Assembly (NCBI GenBank): GCA_004335835.1
Contig: RWJK01001695.1
Span: forward strand, 26,680-90,679
DNA from: Scenedesmus sp. ARA3
Taxonomy: Eukaryota > Chlorophyta > Chlorophyceae > Sphaeropleales > Scenedesmaceae
Direction: 5' to 3'
Length of the DNA: 64,000 nucleotides
The first letter of the stretch is position 1. Every line of letters starts with the position of its first letter. The notes below the pieces were generated by a model. That model did not search any database. It saw only the letters and a program-made list of their open reading frames with translations, and was not told the DNA's origin. This document shows, piece after piece, positions 48,901-60,419 of this stretch. Both the position numbers and the translations under genes were made by a program.

Positions 48901-49646
48901 ACACATCATGCGCCGCATTGTACTGCCTCAGCCGCCTCAGGTGCCGCAGGTGCTGCAGCGGCTCCCAGCTCTCCCCCTCAGCCCCATCAGCAGCCCTCCA
49001 GGTGATGCAGTACAGCAGCCGGGCCCTGTACTGCCCTGCAGGCCTCAACAGGTGGTCTTTGATGGCAACCACAACCACAACCTTGCTGCGGCGGCTGCTG
49101 CTGCTGCCGCTGGCAGTTTTGCCCCTGTAGGTCTTCTTGGCGATCTTTTTTTCTGGCTGCAGAATTATGGCCCGCTGCGAGGCATTGCTGGCACCCCACT
49201 GCTGCAGTCTCTGTGCTGCCTCAGCAGTCGCAGGTGTAGCGCCCACAGCAGTAGCAGCGGCAGCAGAGGTGCCGCGGACAGCTGTTGTCACCAGTCCTGG
49301 CTCGCTAGCAGCGCTGTACTGCTGGTCCCTCTGCGCTGCAGTGTCAGCGGCTGATGCATCTGCATATCTGCTGCTTGCAGTGCCAGCAGCTGATGCATCT
49401 GCATACCTGCTGCTTGCAGCTACAAGAGGCGGCTGTGACACTGACATGGAGGATGCTGCGGCGAGGGACAGGCCGACATGGTTGCTGGCGCTGCTTTCTG
49501 CTGCTGCGATGGCGCCCTTCTGTGCTGCAGCTGCCTGTGTTAAGTGGCGCACACGAACGCTGACGTGGCAGTCGACTGGCCAGATGCCCGAGAAAGTATC
49601 GGTGATGCTGCCTGGCATCTTTGATGTGGCGTGTAAGCCGCTCCTG

Positions 49647-49697
<51 letters not shown>

Positions 49698-49756
49698 CAC
49701 TGCACCGACGGGTGACTTCGCAAACCCGTCGCAAAAACATTCGCGAAAACGTTCAC
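48893..49756 (-). CDS. Chromodomain-like protein, copy 1 (5' end uncertain)
   Basis: One open frame of 287 codons. The last ~45 residues read RARLLYCITWRAADG, then ESWEPLQHLRHLRRL and RQYNAAH, which fits the chromodomain core pattern (Y-V-W, then S/TWEP, then a C-terminal helix). Upstream is Ala/Ser-rich low complexity with a basic patch (SSSRRSK) and the motif PVDCHVSVRV, also found in copy 2. The N-terminal part of the frame is doubtful: it runs through a CAGG microsatellite, and a CCTGCAG acceptor near 49647 suggests that the true exon starts there. The function could be a chromatin reader or a remnant of a chromodomain retroelement. No integrase or reverse transcriptase is visible nearby. 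Confidence 0.45.
49645..49697 (+). repeat. CAGG tetranucleotide microsatellite
   Basis: About thirteen CAGG units just upstream (in gene sense) of the chromodomain-like exon, at its probable splice acceptor. A shorter CAGG run occurs at 50050-50063. Confidence 0.9.
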
Positions 49757-51024
49757 AATATATACTTTATGAACGTTTTTGCGAACCCTTTTGTGAATGG
49801 TTTTGTGGCATCACTCGGATTTTTTGTGAACAGCGTGTGAACTTCGTGTGAACACTTTTTGTGAATGTTGCTGTGAACAGTGTTGCATTTATATTATAAA
49901 GACCACAGACCATGCCGTATTATAGTGTATGATATAAGTATTATCACAACAAAGGTGCATGCACATTGCTTGCTGTCCCAGTAGCCCATAGTAGTGGTCC
50001 TTGGCTGTGCATGCACAGCCATAGGTGCGCACCTACTGCAGAACACTGCAGGCAGGCAGGCAGGGACAGCAGCAGGGAGAGCAACACAGGCAGCAGGGAC
50101 AGCAACGCAGCAAGCTAGTCAGGAGTGAGTACCTTTATTGAAATTAAAACATAGCCATGGTCACATGCAGCAAGCTGGCGTGGAACATGCAATCAACGGG
50201 ATCGGGCCTGAGCCATGGCTGGCCAGTCACCAACCCCGTCACATACGCAGGTTGCAGGACATGAAATATTGTGGCGCATGAAACAGGGCAACGGCTCAAG
50301 CAACAACGCGATAAGGGGTCTTCTCCTCCCCGCCCCCTGGGGCGACTGACGCCCCGGGGCCGGGCGGGCTCGTGGGGCGGGCTGACGCCCAGTGGGACGG
50401 GGCTGACAAGATACAGCGTCACAGCAGGCAGTATTGGTTTCTAATATATTCTTTTATTTTGTCCTTACAGGTGGCCGCATCATTCACCCAGTGGCTGCTA
50501 GCCTGATGATGCCAGAATCAACTCACATGCGCATGCGGCCAGCGCTTGCCCTGCCTGGCATGCTGAGGACCAACCCGGATGCTGGTGTGTTCTGAATCTG
50601 CATAGCGCGTCCTGGGCCTGTTTGGCACCATGCAGCAGCAGGGCAGCAGCAGAAGAGGTGTCAGAGCCAGGATGTACCCTCGCTCACTGCAGCTGCATGA
50701 CCACCAGGTACAAAGACGGAAGGTTCGATGTATGTAGTCGATACACGCTCCTCGAAACTTTCAGCAGCCGAAATGAAAGAGGGCATGCTCCGGTACACGC
50801 ATCGGTGATGGCAGACAGTGCTCAGCAAGTGTCTCTGCAAAATGCCCACCGTGTTGAGGATGTGAGCCCCTCAATAAATTGAAAAGGCTGAAGTATTGGT
50901 GTTTCTGCGCTGAACGGGACGGAAGGGCGCTGTGGCGGATACGTTGACAGATATCAGCAGAGTGGCTGCCTTCGAAACATCATCCAGACGAAGGTTTCTC
51001 ATGCGCATGCTCAGAATCTGGGGC

Positions 51025-51258
51025 ATTTCTTGGTGTCTAACAGCTATGGATGCCGTGTGTATACCGTAGGGGGGTTCCCTGAAAAGTGTCACAAACACGC
51101 TGCAGGGTGGACCGGTTGCCCAGGCCGGTTGCCCAGGCCGGTTGCCCAGGCATGCCGGTCCACCGGTGGCAGGGTACCCTGCAGCGCGTTTGTGACACTT
51201 TTCAGGGAACCCCCTACGGTATATACACGACATCCATAGCTATTAAATACCAAGAATT
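51025..51258. mobile_element. MITE-like palindromic foldback element
   Basis: Two arms of about 85-95 bases are inverted copies of each other. Left: CTTGGTG near 51029, then AGCTATGGATG, TATACCGTAGGGG, TTCCCTGAAAAGTGTCACAAAC and GCTGCAGGGT. Right: the complement of the same series, ending CATCCATAGCT and CCAAGAATT near 51258. The loop (51110-51172) holds three copies of CCGGTTGCCCAGG. A few mismatches separate the arms. Size and structure fit a miniature inverted-repeat or foldback element; it has no coding capacity. Possible short target duplications could not be fixed. Confidence 0.72.
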
Positions 51259-52164
51259 GGTGACCCTCCCAGGCCTGGGGGGTCACCAAAGGCCAGTCTA
51301 CCTTCCCACAGTGTACACTGTTCACTCCCAGCTGGGAAATGACAATCCCGGACTCGGTTGGGAGAAGCTACCCCTCAGCACGTTAGCATCGAGTAGAACG
51401 CCTCACTATGTTAGATCACCACTTCAAAGTAAAATCCAACTGGAACGACACACACACGCAGACGTCCTTCTGCCCACTACCGATTGGAGGTAAAGGCAAA
51501 GGCTGTCATCAGCACTGGAATCAGCGTTGAGTGCTCAAAGTACAAACTTCAGAGATGCGTTGCATCCCTGGTTATTCAGCCAGGCCGTGTTTCGGGCTGG
51601 CGGGGTTTGACAGCACCGTTGAGTTTTCCTGCATAGCCTTTCACCAGCACATCGCTCAACAGCGGGTATGTATCACAGCAAGTGCATGCCGTTTTCCCTG
51701 GGCGAGAGTCCCTGGCAGCAGTGTCGACAGTACCTGACGTTTTTCCCACCATCATGGCATGCCTCGCAGGTGTGGCAAAGGCCGCAACAAGCGGCAAAGT
51801 TAGTTTGACATGCTGAATGAACACCAGCTCCTGCGATTCACGCTGATGAGGACAACGATTTCGTTGAAGGCCTGGCCTCAAGCAGCAGTATTTTGCCTCT
51901 TGCGGCAAGTGGCCTGCTTGCCTGCCTGCGACCGGCGTTTCCGCGGCAGAGCTCGCTCAATGAAACATGCATCGTGCAAAGGGCACACGGCTGGAATGGG
52001 CTCGGATGCTGTAGGCCAGCAGGGAGGCAAACCCAAGTGACCAGGCTGGTGTTGCTGTTGTTGCTGTCATTGTTGTTGTGCTAGCTTCCGGACAGCCCTT
52101 TCCCAGTGCAGTCGGCACCAACGTCTCTCCTGCCTGCCGAGCTTTCACCAGGCTGCTATTGTGC

Positions 52165-52203
<39 letters not shown>

Positions 52204-52339
52204 GGTGCTCGCGCTCGCCCTGCAGACCCCTATCATAGTATGGAAGGTTCACACCCTGATGGCGGCATCCCAAGCAGTTGCAGCTGGCCATGCTTTTACA
52301 GGCTGCGCAGGCTGATCACACAGCTCATGTTGCAGCAAC

Positions 52340-52670
52340 AGCTACTGCTTTGCTGCTGTTGCTGCAGCAGAACCTGAAGAGGCTGCAACAAAAAATTCCA
52401 TGTGGCCGCAGCCCATGTCAGATGCAGGCCTGAGCCTGCCCATACATGACCATCCCATGCGGCTGCAGCTCAGCAGCAGCAGCACCTCACACCCCATCAG
52501 TGCGGAGGACATGGAGCTGATGAGTCGTCATCATGTTATCATTATCATCATCATCACCACTTGATTATCACCACGTCCATCATCATCATGTCTAATATGT
52601 CATCATGCGGAAGCCATGGAGCTGACGAGAGCACACCAGCAGCTGCCGTCCCTGTGTGGCATGCCGGTGT

Positions 52671-52707
<37 letters not shown>

Positions 52708-53057
52708 CTGTCTGCCTAGCCTGCAGCATATGCCGAAGCCTGCACACCCAACCCCTGTCGTGCCAACCACACATGCCAGATTGGAGCGCCAGGAGCCGTT
52801 AAGCGGCGCGCTTCTGGATCTGCTTGCATGAAGGTGTGTGGTGTGCCCTGTATAACATCGCCCTTTTACACGCAGCATCAGCATCAGCATCAACAGCAGC
52901 AGCCACTGCCACTGAAGGCCGGCTGCACAAGCAGCAGCAATCTGGGCTGGCTGCTCAGGGCATCTCTGCGCCGCTGCAGGCTCAACAGCAGCCCCAGCCC
53001 CAGCCTGACACGCTGGCGTCACCAGAAGCAGCAGCAGCTTTGTCTGCAGGCAAATGA
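52340..53057 (+). CDS. Possible exons of an unrecognised protein
   Basis: A frame from about 52340 reads AAEPEEAATKNSMWPQPMSD and then HPISAEDMELMS before entering a CATCAT run. At about 52606 a similar start, AEAMELTRAHQQLPS, continues through an Ala run to a stop at 52831, and a Gln/Ala/Pro-rich frame follows to 53057. The repeated EDMELM/EAMELT block looks like another exon-edge echo. Composition resembles coding sequence elsewhere in the window, but no domain is recognised and no full model could be built. Confidence 0.22.
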
Positions 53058-53974
53058 CGTGTTCAGCCAGCCATGAGTTGTTGTGCAACCGCAACCTGCT
53101 ATGGAGCGCTCCTGGGGTCTGTTGCAGGTGGCATCCCAGCATCACCAACATTGGTTGCAGCAAACATATCTTTTGTTGAGCAGCAACAAGTGCGCAGCTT
53201 TGCATTTTCCATGCTAGACTGTCCATCTTTACAAGTCACTTCACACTCATTAACACAGATACACTCACTCTTGACAACTGTCACCATGTACGAACTGCTT
53301 GAGACTTCAGGTCAAGAAAGTGCCAGCGCTCTTGCTGTGTGCACCCTTCCTTGAAGTTAAGTGGTAATGTGGACCCACGCATACTTACTGGGGACTGTGC
53401 ACTCGCTTGGATGGTATGTTTGAACAAATCAAATTCGGTGTTTTACAAGGTAAGCCAACTGGACTGGCACCAGCCTACAACAGTGCCAAGTTATGTCTCA
53501 CACAGCACGCATCAGGTCAGCATTGGGTATGGGCAAATTTGCCCGTACTGGTGCTCATTGAAATAAGCAACCACCTGGTGGTGAGCTAGCGCATCTCCTA
53601 CTCCGAAATAGGGACAGTCATGTTACACATCAAGCCATAGCCATCGGCCCCACGCCCCACAGAAGTGGCAACAGGAGGGACAGCTACTCCAGTATGTTGA
53701 CACATAGTACGCATCAGGTGCATGTGATACAACTGACATTCCAGCAGTCATCACGCGCTGCATTTGCATTGTCTTGCAGATGCATCTGCTGTGTTCAAGC
53801 GGACTCTGCGACATCCATGCACAACTATCATCCACCATACCTCAATGGTCAGGCATGTTGTATAGCATGCGCTAGCTGGGGACACCAGCCTTTTATCCAG
53901 CTTGCTAAGATTGTCTACACCGAGATGCCACCCCTACGCTCACGATAATGACCCCTTGTCTCTGCACTGCTGCC

Positions 53975-54085
53975 AGCACTACACGCACACACCATGTGCC
54001 GCATCGTACTGCCGCAGCAGCTGCTGGCAGTGCCGCAAGTGCTGCAGCGGCTCCCAGCTCTCTCCCTCAGCCCCATCAGCTGGCT
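53975..54085 (-). repeat. Downstream echo of the chromodomain-like gene, copy 2
   Basis: A near-identical copy of the gene's last ~100 bases (54107-54200: ESWEPL, HLRHCQQLLRQYNAVHGVC and stop) lies just past its stop. It encodes ESWEPLQHLRHCQQLLRQYDAAHGVC, which is closer in part to copy 1's LQHLRH. Confidence 0.85.
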
Positions 54086-54106
54086 GCCTCAACAGCTGCC
54101 CAGGCA

Positions 54107-54781
54107 CTACACGCACACACCATGCACCGCATTGTACTGCCGCAGCAGCTGCTGGCAGTGCCGCAGGTGCTTCAACGGCTCCCAGCTCTCACCATCAGCC
54201 CCATCAGCAGCCCTCCAGGTGATGCAGTACAGCAGGCGCGCCCCGTACAGCCCTGATGGCTTCAGCGGGTGGTCGCTGACGGCAACTGCTTTGCGCTGAT
54301 TGTTGCCGGCAACAAGCAGTGTTGGTGACGGCACCCGCTTGCGCTTCAGTGACTGCTGCTGCTGCTGCTGCTGCAGGGTGCTTTTCAACTTATGAGCTGC
54401 ATGCGCTGCCGTTGCCTGGGCTCGCGGCACTGCAGCTGCTTTACTACCAGCGGCAGCGGCAGCAGCAGCAGCAGCAGGCCTCACTGCTGCATGACCACCA
54501 GCACTCCTGCCTGTCAGTGGCTCCGCTGCTGCAGACACTGATGCATGGGGTTCAGCTGGGCTGAAGGGCTTTGGAATCAACTGAGTTACCCGCTTACTGC
54601 TGCTGCTGCTGCCGCTGCTGCTGATGCGGCCAGCACTGGCAGCTTTGCTGCTGCAAGGTGCCTTTGCAATGATGCTGGCTGGCTGCAAGAGTATGCCCCG
54701 CTGCGAAGCACTGCTGGCACCCCGCTGCTGCTGCTGCTGCAGCAGCAGCCTCTGCGCTGCCATCCCTGCACTCTTAGTGCC

Positions 54782-54818
<37 letters not shown>

Positions 54819-55659
54819 AACCTGCACTGTTAGCAGGCGGTGCAAAGCATGCTGCAGTTTTGGTCGTCGTGTCAGCTGCCTGGCATTGCAGTATTGGCTC
54901 TGCTGCGTGCAGCTGCTGTTCTGTGTGGGCTGCTGCATCTCCTGAGTGGCCTGCTGCTGACCTGTCAGCAGCTGCTGATGTGGCTGCAGCTTTCGCCTGG
55001 GATGTTGATGCTGGCACGTTGACTGCTGCTGCAGCAGCTTTCACTGCCAGGTGCTTGCCAGCTGCTGGCCTGTGCGTCACTGCTGCAATGTCAGCTGCCA
55101 GTTGGTGTGGCTCCACAGCAGCAGCAGTAGTGGTGTTGCTGGCACTTGCTTTGACCAGCGCCAGCTGGCCAGCAGCAACCATCGGACTGTTGATCTGCGC
55201 AGCGATCTCTGCAGCTGCTGCATCTGCAGGACTGTCAGCTGTGATTGCGAAGTTCTGCGGCAGTAACAGGCCTGAGCTGCTGAATGTGAATGTGAAGGAC
55301 AGGCTGTGGTGGTTGCTGCTGCTGCTGCTGCTGCTGCTGCCAGCTGCTGCTGCCAAGGCGTGCCTCAGTGCTGGCTGGCTGAGGTGGATGCTGACGTGGC
55401 AGTCTGGGGAACTGCTGCAGCTGCAGCCTTGCATCATTGTTGACGTTGTTTTACTTTTCAGCAATCTCCTGCAGGCAGTCAGGGAAGCAGGGAAGCAACA
55501 AACCAGCATCAGGGGCAGAACAGGGTGCAGCAGCGCAAGGAGATGGTGACAAGCGCCAATTGGCCCAGCACCAGCCAAACAATGGCAGAAATAGATATAA
55601 TCATGGTCGTTGACAGTCAGTCGTGTGCAGCAGCTGGCAAGCAGATGTGTGCACGACAT
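54107..55659 (-). CDS. Chromodomain-like protein, copy 2 (frame break or missing intron)
   Basis: Paralogue of the gene at 48893-49756. The C-terminal frame (54107-54820) ends with ARLLYCITWRAADG, ESWEPLKHLRH and RQYNAVH, nearly identical to copy 1. It also shares QRGASSASQRGILLQP with copy 1's QWGASNASQRAIILQP. The N-terminal frame (54586-55659) has the shared motif PDCHVSIHL, then Ala-rich sequence. The two frames overlap but are not the same, so an intron, an indel in the GCT run near 54785-54815, or loss of function must lie between them. A CCTGCAG acceptor near 55473 may mark the real start of the PDCHVS exon. Same strand as copy 1 and about 5 kb away. Confidence 0.38.
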
Positions 55660-56941
55660 GATCGGAGCGTGCTTTCGACACTACACTGGACAGCGCCGCT
55701 AAGATTGCAGCAGTACAAGGTTTAATCCACGTTTAGCGTTCAATCAGTCAAAGGTTTGCAGGACAGCTGTGCCACGTCAGTGTGAGTTCGCAAGTGTCAC
55801 CACCCCTGTCACTCTCAAAGGTTGCCGGTGAAAGGCATGTGAAACATTCAGCAATGTTTCTTGACAGCTTATTAAAAACGAAGATCACCTGTGCGTCCGA
55901 GTTGGCTGCCTCTGCAACAAGGGTTCCGATATGTAGAGAGATTGGCCGAGGCTGCTTTTCACAGGCTTGGTTCACGTCTATTGCCCCCCCCATTGTTCTA
56001 TACTCGTGTTTAATTTAACCAGCCAAATGAGAGGTGAACATGCGACTTGCAGTAGCAGTCTTGTCACCGTTTCCATGCAGCTGTGTGCTCTCTTCGCGAA
56101 CTGACGACTTGTAAGTGTAGCGTAGCGTAGCAGAAGCTCTGTCTCAGTGATTCATGGTCAGAAGGGCTTTATACTGCCAGCAATAGTGCCGAAAAGATGA
56201 ATCGACGGCGTCACAGCAACGTTGATTACACCGAGTCAGGTCGAATGTAGGGTTCCACTTGAAGCGACCCAGCAGTGATAGCAATGGGGCACGGGTGACT
56301 CTCCAGTTTTCCTTCTTCAATCATTCATGTTTGTTCTAAAAACTTTTTTGGGGACGATTTTGGGCGCACACAGGCCGGAGCGTGCTGAATGACACCGCCA
56401 AGGCTGATGCAATGCAGTCAAAACAAACAGAGGACCATGAATGAGGAGATACATGCGTTACAAGTGTTCGCTTTCAAGTTGGCAGACGCTGTGCCCAGCC
56501 TAAGAGGTGCAATGAGGCAGTGCTACTGGCCTGAGCAGATGTTGCAGTGCTGAGCCGCTCAGTGGCACTGGTGAGTTAACACAGTTGCCTGACGGTTGTG
56601 CGTGGTGCACCCCTGCCCAACAACACTTGCTGCTGATTCATACGTATCGTCTGCCTAGGCGGCTGGGATTGCAGCTGACAAACCAAGTGGCCTGCACGCC
56701 CATCCCATATTCGGTGCACTGCTGGCCAGCAGTACATGACAAGTTGTCAGGCCAATCACACACCGCCTTAGCAGACCCTGCTCAAGTACTCTGCACAGAA
56801 CCGCAACCGGTTAGCCATTCCAGCTGTTATATACATGCATGCAACGGATCGAGGCAACATTGAGGGCAGGAGCGTGCTTCCGATGGTCCTATCCCTTGCT
56901 TTCTATTGAAATTCTATTAAATAGCCACAGAGTTGTGCAAG
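55660..56941. promoter_or_regulatory. Divergent intergenic region upstream of the P450
   Basis: Contains no credible coding sequence and few triplet runs. TATATA at 56828-56833 lies about 110 bases before the P450 ATG and is a plausible TATA box. A small GTAGC triplication occurs near 56117. Nothing else is recognised. Confidence 0.35.
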
Positions 56942-57557
56942 ATGATTTTCACGCTATCTACTATTGTTTATACGCTTCTGGCAGCGTTGGCTTGGCCACT
57001 CGTCAGCATGGTCCTGGGTGCCTGGAAGCAGTGGCGCGTGTTGAGGGCCCTGCCAGCTCCTCCTGCCTCGAGCTGGCTTTGGGGGCACGCAAACGAATTC
57101 TTAACTACCAAGGCTCCTTTGAAGATGGCGGAGTGGTGAGAGTAAACACTGCCTGCAGCAGCAGCAGCATTGCCTGCAACTCAGCAGCAGCATGCTTCGA
57201 CTTTCGGATGCAACGGCAGTCGCATCGACCTACTCTGGCAGTGTAAGCATGCAGCAGTTCAAGCCTCAATTCAACTCGCATATGAAGCACAGTTGCCGTG
57301 CATGCCAGTCCCAGCATGGGGGTCCAGCCAACCTTGGATGTTTGTTTTGTGGCTCTCAGCCAAAGCTGCAGAGGCTTGCACTGCAACAATTTGTGGCCAG
57401 CATGCATCCAAGGTAACGAAACCTCAGCCATTTCTGTATGTTTATCTTGCCCGTGCAGGACTGCCAAGTATGGAGGGGTGTTCAGGATCCGGATGCTGTC
57501 AAAGTGGGCAGTCATTGTGACAGACCCTACCTTGGTGCGGGCAGTGCTGCAGGTGGG

Positions 57558-57588
<31 letters not shown>

Positions 57589-58630
57589 GCTGCTGCTGCT
57601 GCTGCTGCTGCTGCCTCCGCTGCTCCTGGTGTCATTGAAACATAAAGTAGGGGCAGCAATAGACGTGTGTGCTGCTGTGCATGTTGCGCCAGCAAATAGG
57701 AGCTCTGCATCAGCAAGGCACTTGCATTCTGCAGGCCAGCAGCAGTGCTGCGCTCCGGCACGCGCAATGCAGCCCAGTGCCACATGACCAGTATGCATTA
57801 CAGCGCTCCTTGATGCCGCCACATCATCAGGTGACAGCCATCACAACATGTTTGTCACTGTTGCGCAGGCCAGCAAGACATATGTGCCGAAAGACGGCCG
57901 GCTGTATGCCCCCATCGAGGCAGCCAGCCACCCAAGAAAGCCAAACATCCTGAGCAGCAGCGATGCGGGTGCAAACGGCTCCGATGGCCGCTACTGGGCG
58001 GCAGTGAGGGGCGCGTGGATGAAGTGCTTCACATCAACCAACCTGAAGCGGGTACGCGCACATGCTTTTGTTTGTATGTGGCAGGCGTAGGTGCATGTGT
58101 AGGTCAGGTACAGGTGTGGTGACAGGCTGCGAGTTGTGCATCTTGGCGTGTGACGTGTGGAAGGTGACAGCGTGCTGTGCACATGGCTACAGCCATGGGT
58201 TCAAGCTAGCCACCCAAAGGAAGCCAACCTATGGGCATGCAGCAATGCCAGGGCAGAAGGCCGCTACTGGGCGGCAGTGAGGGGCGCGTGGATGAAGTGC
58301 TTCACCTCCACCAACCTGAAACGGGTGCGGTACGATTGGTTACGATTGGTTGTTTGTGTGTCTGGGATCAGGTGTTATGATGGCCTGTTGGTTCAGGTGT
58401 GCAGGTTCGGGTTCAGGCGTGCAGGTTCGGTTCCAGATGTTGTGATATACTGCGAGTTCAGGTTTATGATGGACTGCGAGTTTGGGTGTTATGGGACTGC
58501 GAGGTTTGCTTTATGTGTTGCGCACAGTGTGCAGCACGCCATGCATCGCTACAGCCTGGTGCATTGGACCAGTGCAACCAGGCTTGACCAGGCATTATTT
58601 TGAAGTTAAATGTGGCTTCATGACTGTTGC

Positions 58631-58666
<36 letters not shown>

Positions 58667-59997
58667 AGGTGCTGCCCACTGTTGTGAGCTTGTGTGAGCG
58701 CATCATTGAGCAGCAGGTGGCAGCAGCAGCAGCAACACAACCAACAGCAGCAGCAGCAGCAGCGGAGGCGGCTGCAGGTGCAGCTGCTGCTGCTGGGCCT
58801 GCTGGATGGTCATCCATCAACTTGTGCCAGATCACGGACCGCATTACACTGGATGTGATTGGTGAAGTGGCCTATGGCAGGGACTTTGGAGCAGTCTCGC
58901 AGAAGTGAGTGACCTGCCTCTTCTCAGAATGCAGCAGCTGAGGCGAATGCAGCACCTGAGGCAACAAACGTAACACTCTTTGCACTGCACCACAGCAGTG
59001 CCATAGCAGGGCCAAGGAGGCCATGCACCACCTCTTTTTGCAACCACCTGCACCTTCACAAGCAGGCACAGCCGTCACCTGCAGCCAATATTGCGCATGC
59101 TTCCTGTGCCGCATCATACAGCGTCATACATGCATAAAACCACAATAGCTTCTGTGTGTGTATGTATCGTGTGGGGGCACGACTGATACTTGCAGCCCGC
59201 GTCTGTGGTGCTGCGTGGGATGTGTGTTCAGTGCTCCCACACATGGCTCATGTGTTAGTGTGTGCACTGCGCTGCAGGCGCAGCCGCTACCTGCAACTCG
59301 TGTTTGGCATGCTGGCCTTCATGCACATTGCCACAGGAGTGCCACGCAACCAACCAAGGGCGTGATCTAAAGACCAGTTGTTGATATGGCTCACGTCGTG
59401 TTTCATTTGTTGCTGCAGGCGCAGCCGCTACCTGGAGCTGGTGTCTGGCATGCTGGCAGTCATGCACGAGGAGATGAGCCACCCCATGCTGCGCCTGCTG
59501 CGGCAGCTGCGGCCTGACAAGCAGAAGGTGGGCCAGCTGTCTGCTTGGGTTTGTTGTTGTGAATGTAGCAACACAGTTCTGAATTATGTTTGGCTGGTGT
59601 TGCATGAGGAGATGAGCCAACCCCATGTTGCACCTGCTGCGGCAGCTGCGGCCTGACAAAGCAAAGGTGGACTAGCTTTTGTAGTAATGATGCTGAGAGG
59701 TAGGACCTCCAAGTCAAACCTTGGTTGGATGTTCCCGCAGATTGCTAGCGGGCCCTGGCGAGGTAAGTTGCCATTTGCTTGCTGGTGGTGGTGGTGTACA
59801 CTCTCAAGCTACCACGTTGATGCCACCAGCTGTTAGCAAAGTTGGCATGCTGCTCCTGCTCCTGCTGCTGGTGCTGATTCTGCTTTTGCTGCTGTCGTTG
59901 CTGACAGGTGCAGCTGGCCGAGGAGTGGAAAGGCCAATGCAGCAGCTGCTTCAGCAGTACATTGCAATCGTCAACACCTTGTGACCACCATTGTCAA

Positions 59998-60058
<61 letters not shown>

Positions 60059-60188
60059 TTGTTTTTTGCTGTTGGTGCTGCAGACTCAGCTGGCCAGGGA
60101 GTGGAATGAGGCCAATGCAGCAGCTGCTCCAGCAGTACATTGAAACCATCAACACCTTGTCACCACAGCATCAACCTGCTGCTTCTGC

Positions 60189-60235
<47 letters not shown>

Positions 60236-60375
60236 TTGTTGTTTGCTGTTGGTGCTGCAGACCCAGCTTGCCAGGGAATGGAATGAGGCCAGTGCAGCAG
60301 AGGTGCGCGCCGCCATGGCGGACCCGCCAGGAGAGCACACCATCGCAGGTGAGTGTAGCTGTGTGTGATGGTGGT

Positions 60376-60419
<44 letters not shown>

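Larger units (their letters stand above)
49757..54106. other. Mostly non-coding interval with repeats
   Basis: Holds an AT-rich stretch (about 49715-49960) rich in TTTGTGAA-like words, a GC-rich patch (50325-50405), a palindromic foldback element (51025-51258), triplet runs (52168-52203, 52660-52705) and an ATC/CATCAT run (52531-52590). Possible plus-strand exons lie near 52360-53060. I found no complete gene and no RNA gene. Confidence 0.5.

Noticed and set aside
59741..59761. Small P450 exon (IASGPWR) between exons 5 and 6
   Set aside because: It has AG and GTAAGT borders, but inclusion breaks phase with exon 6; exon 5 joins exon 6 in frame without it.
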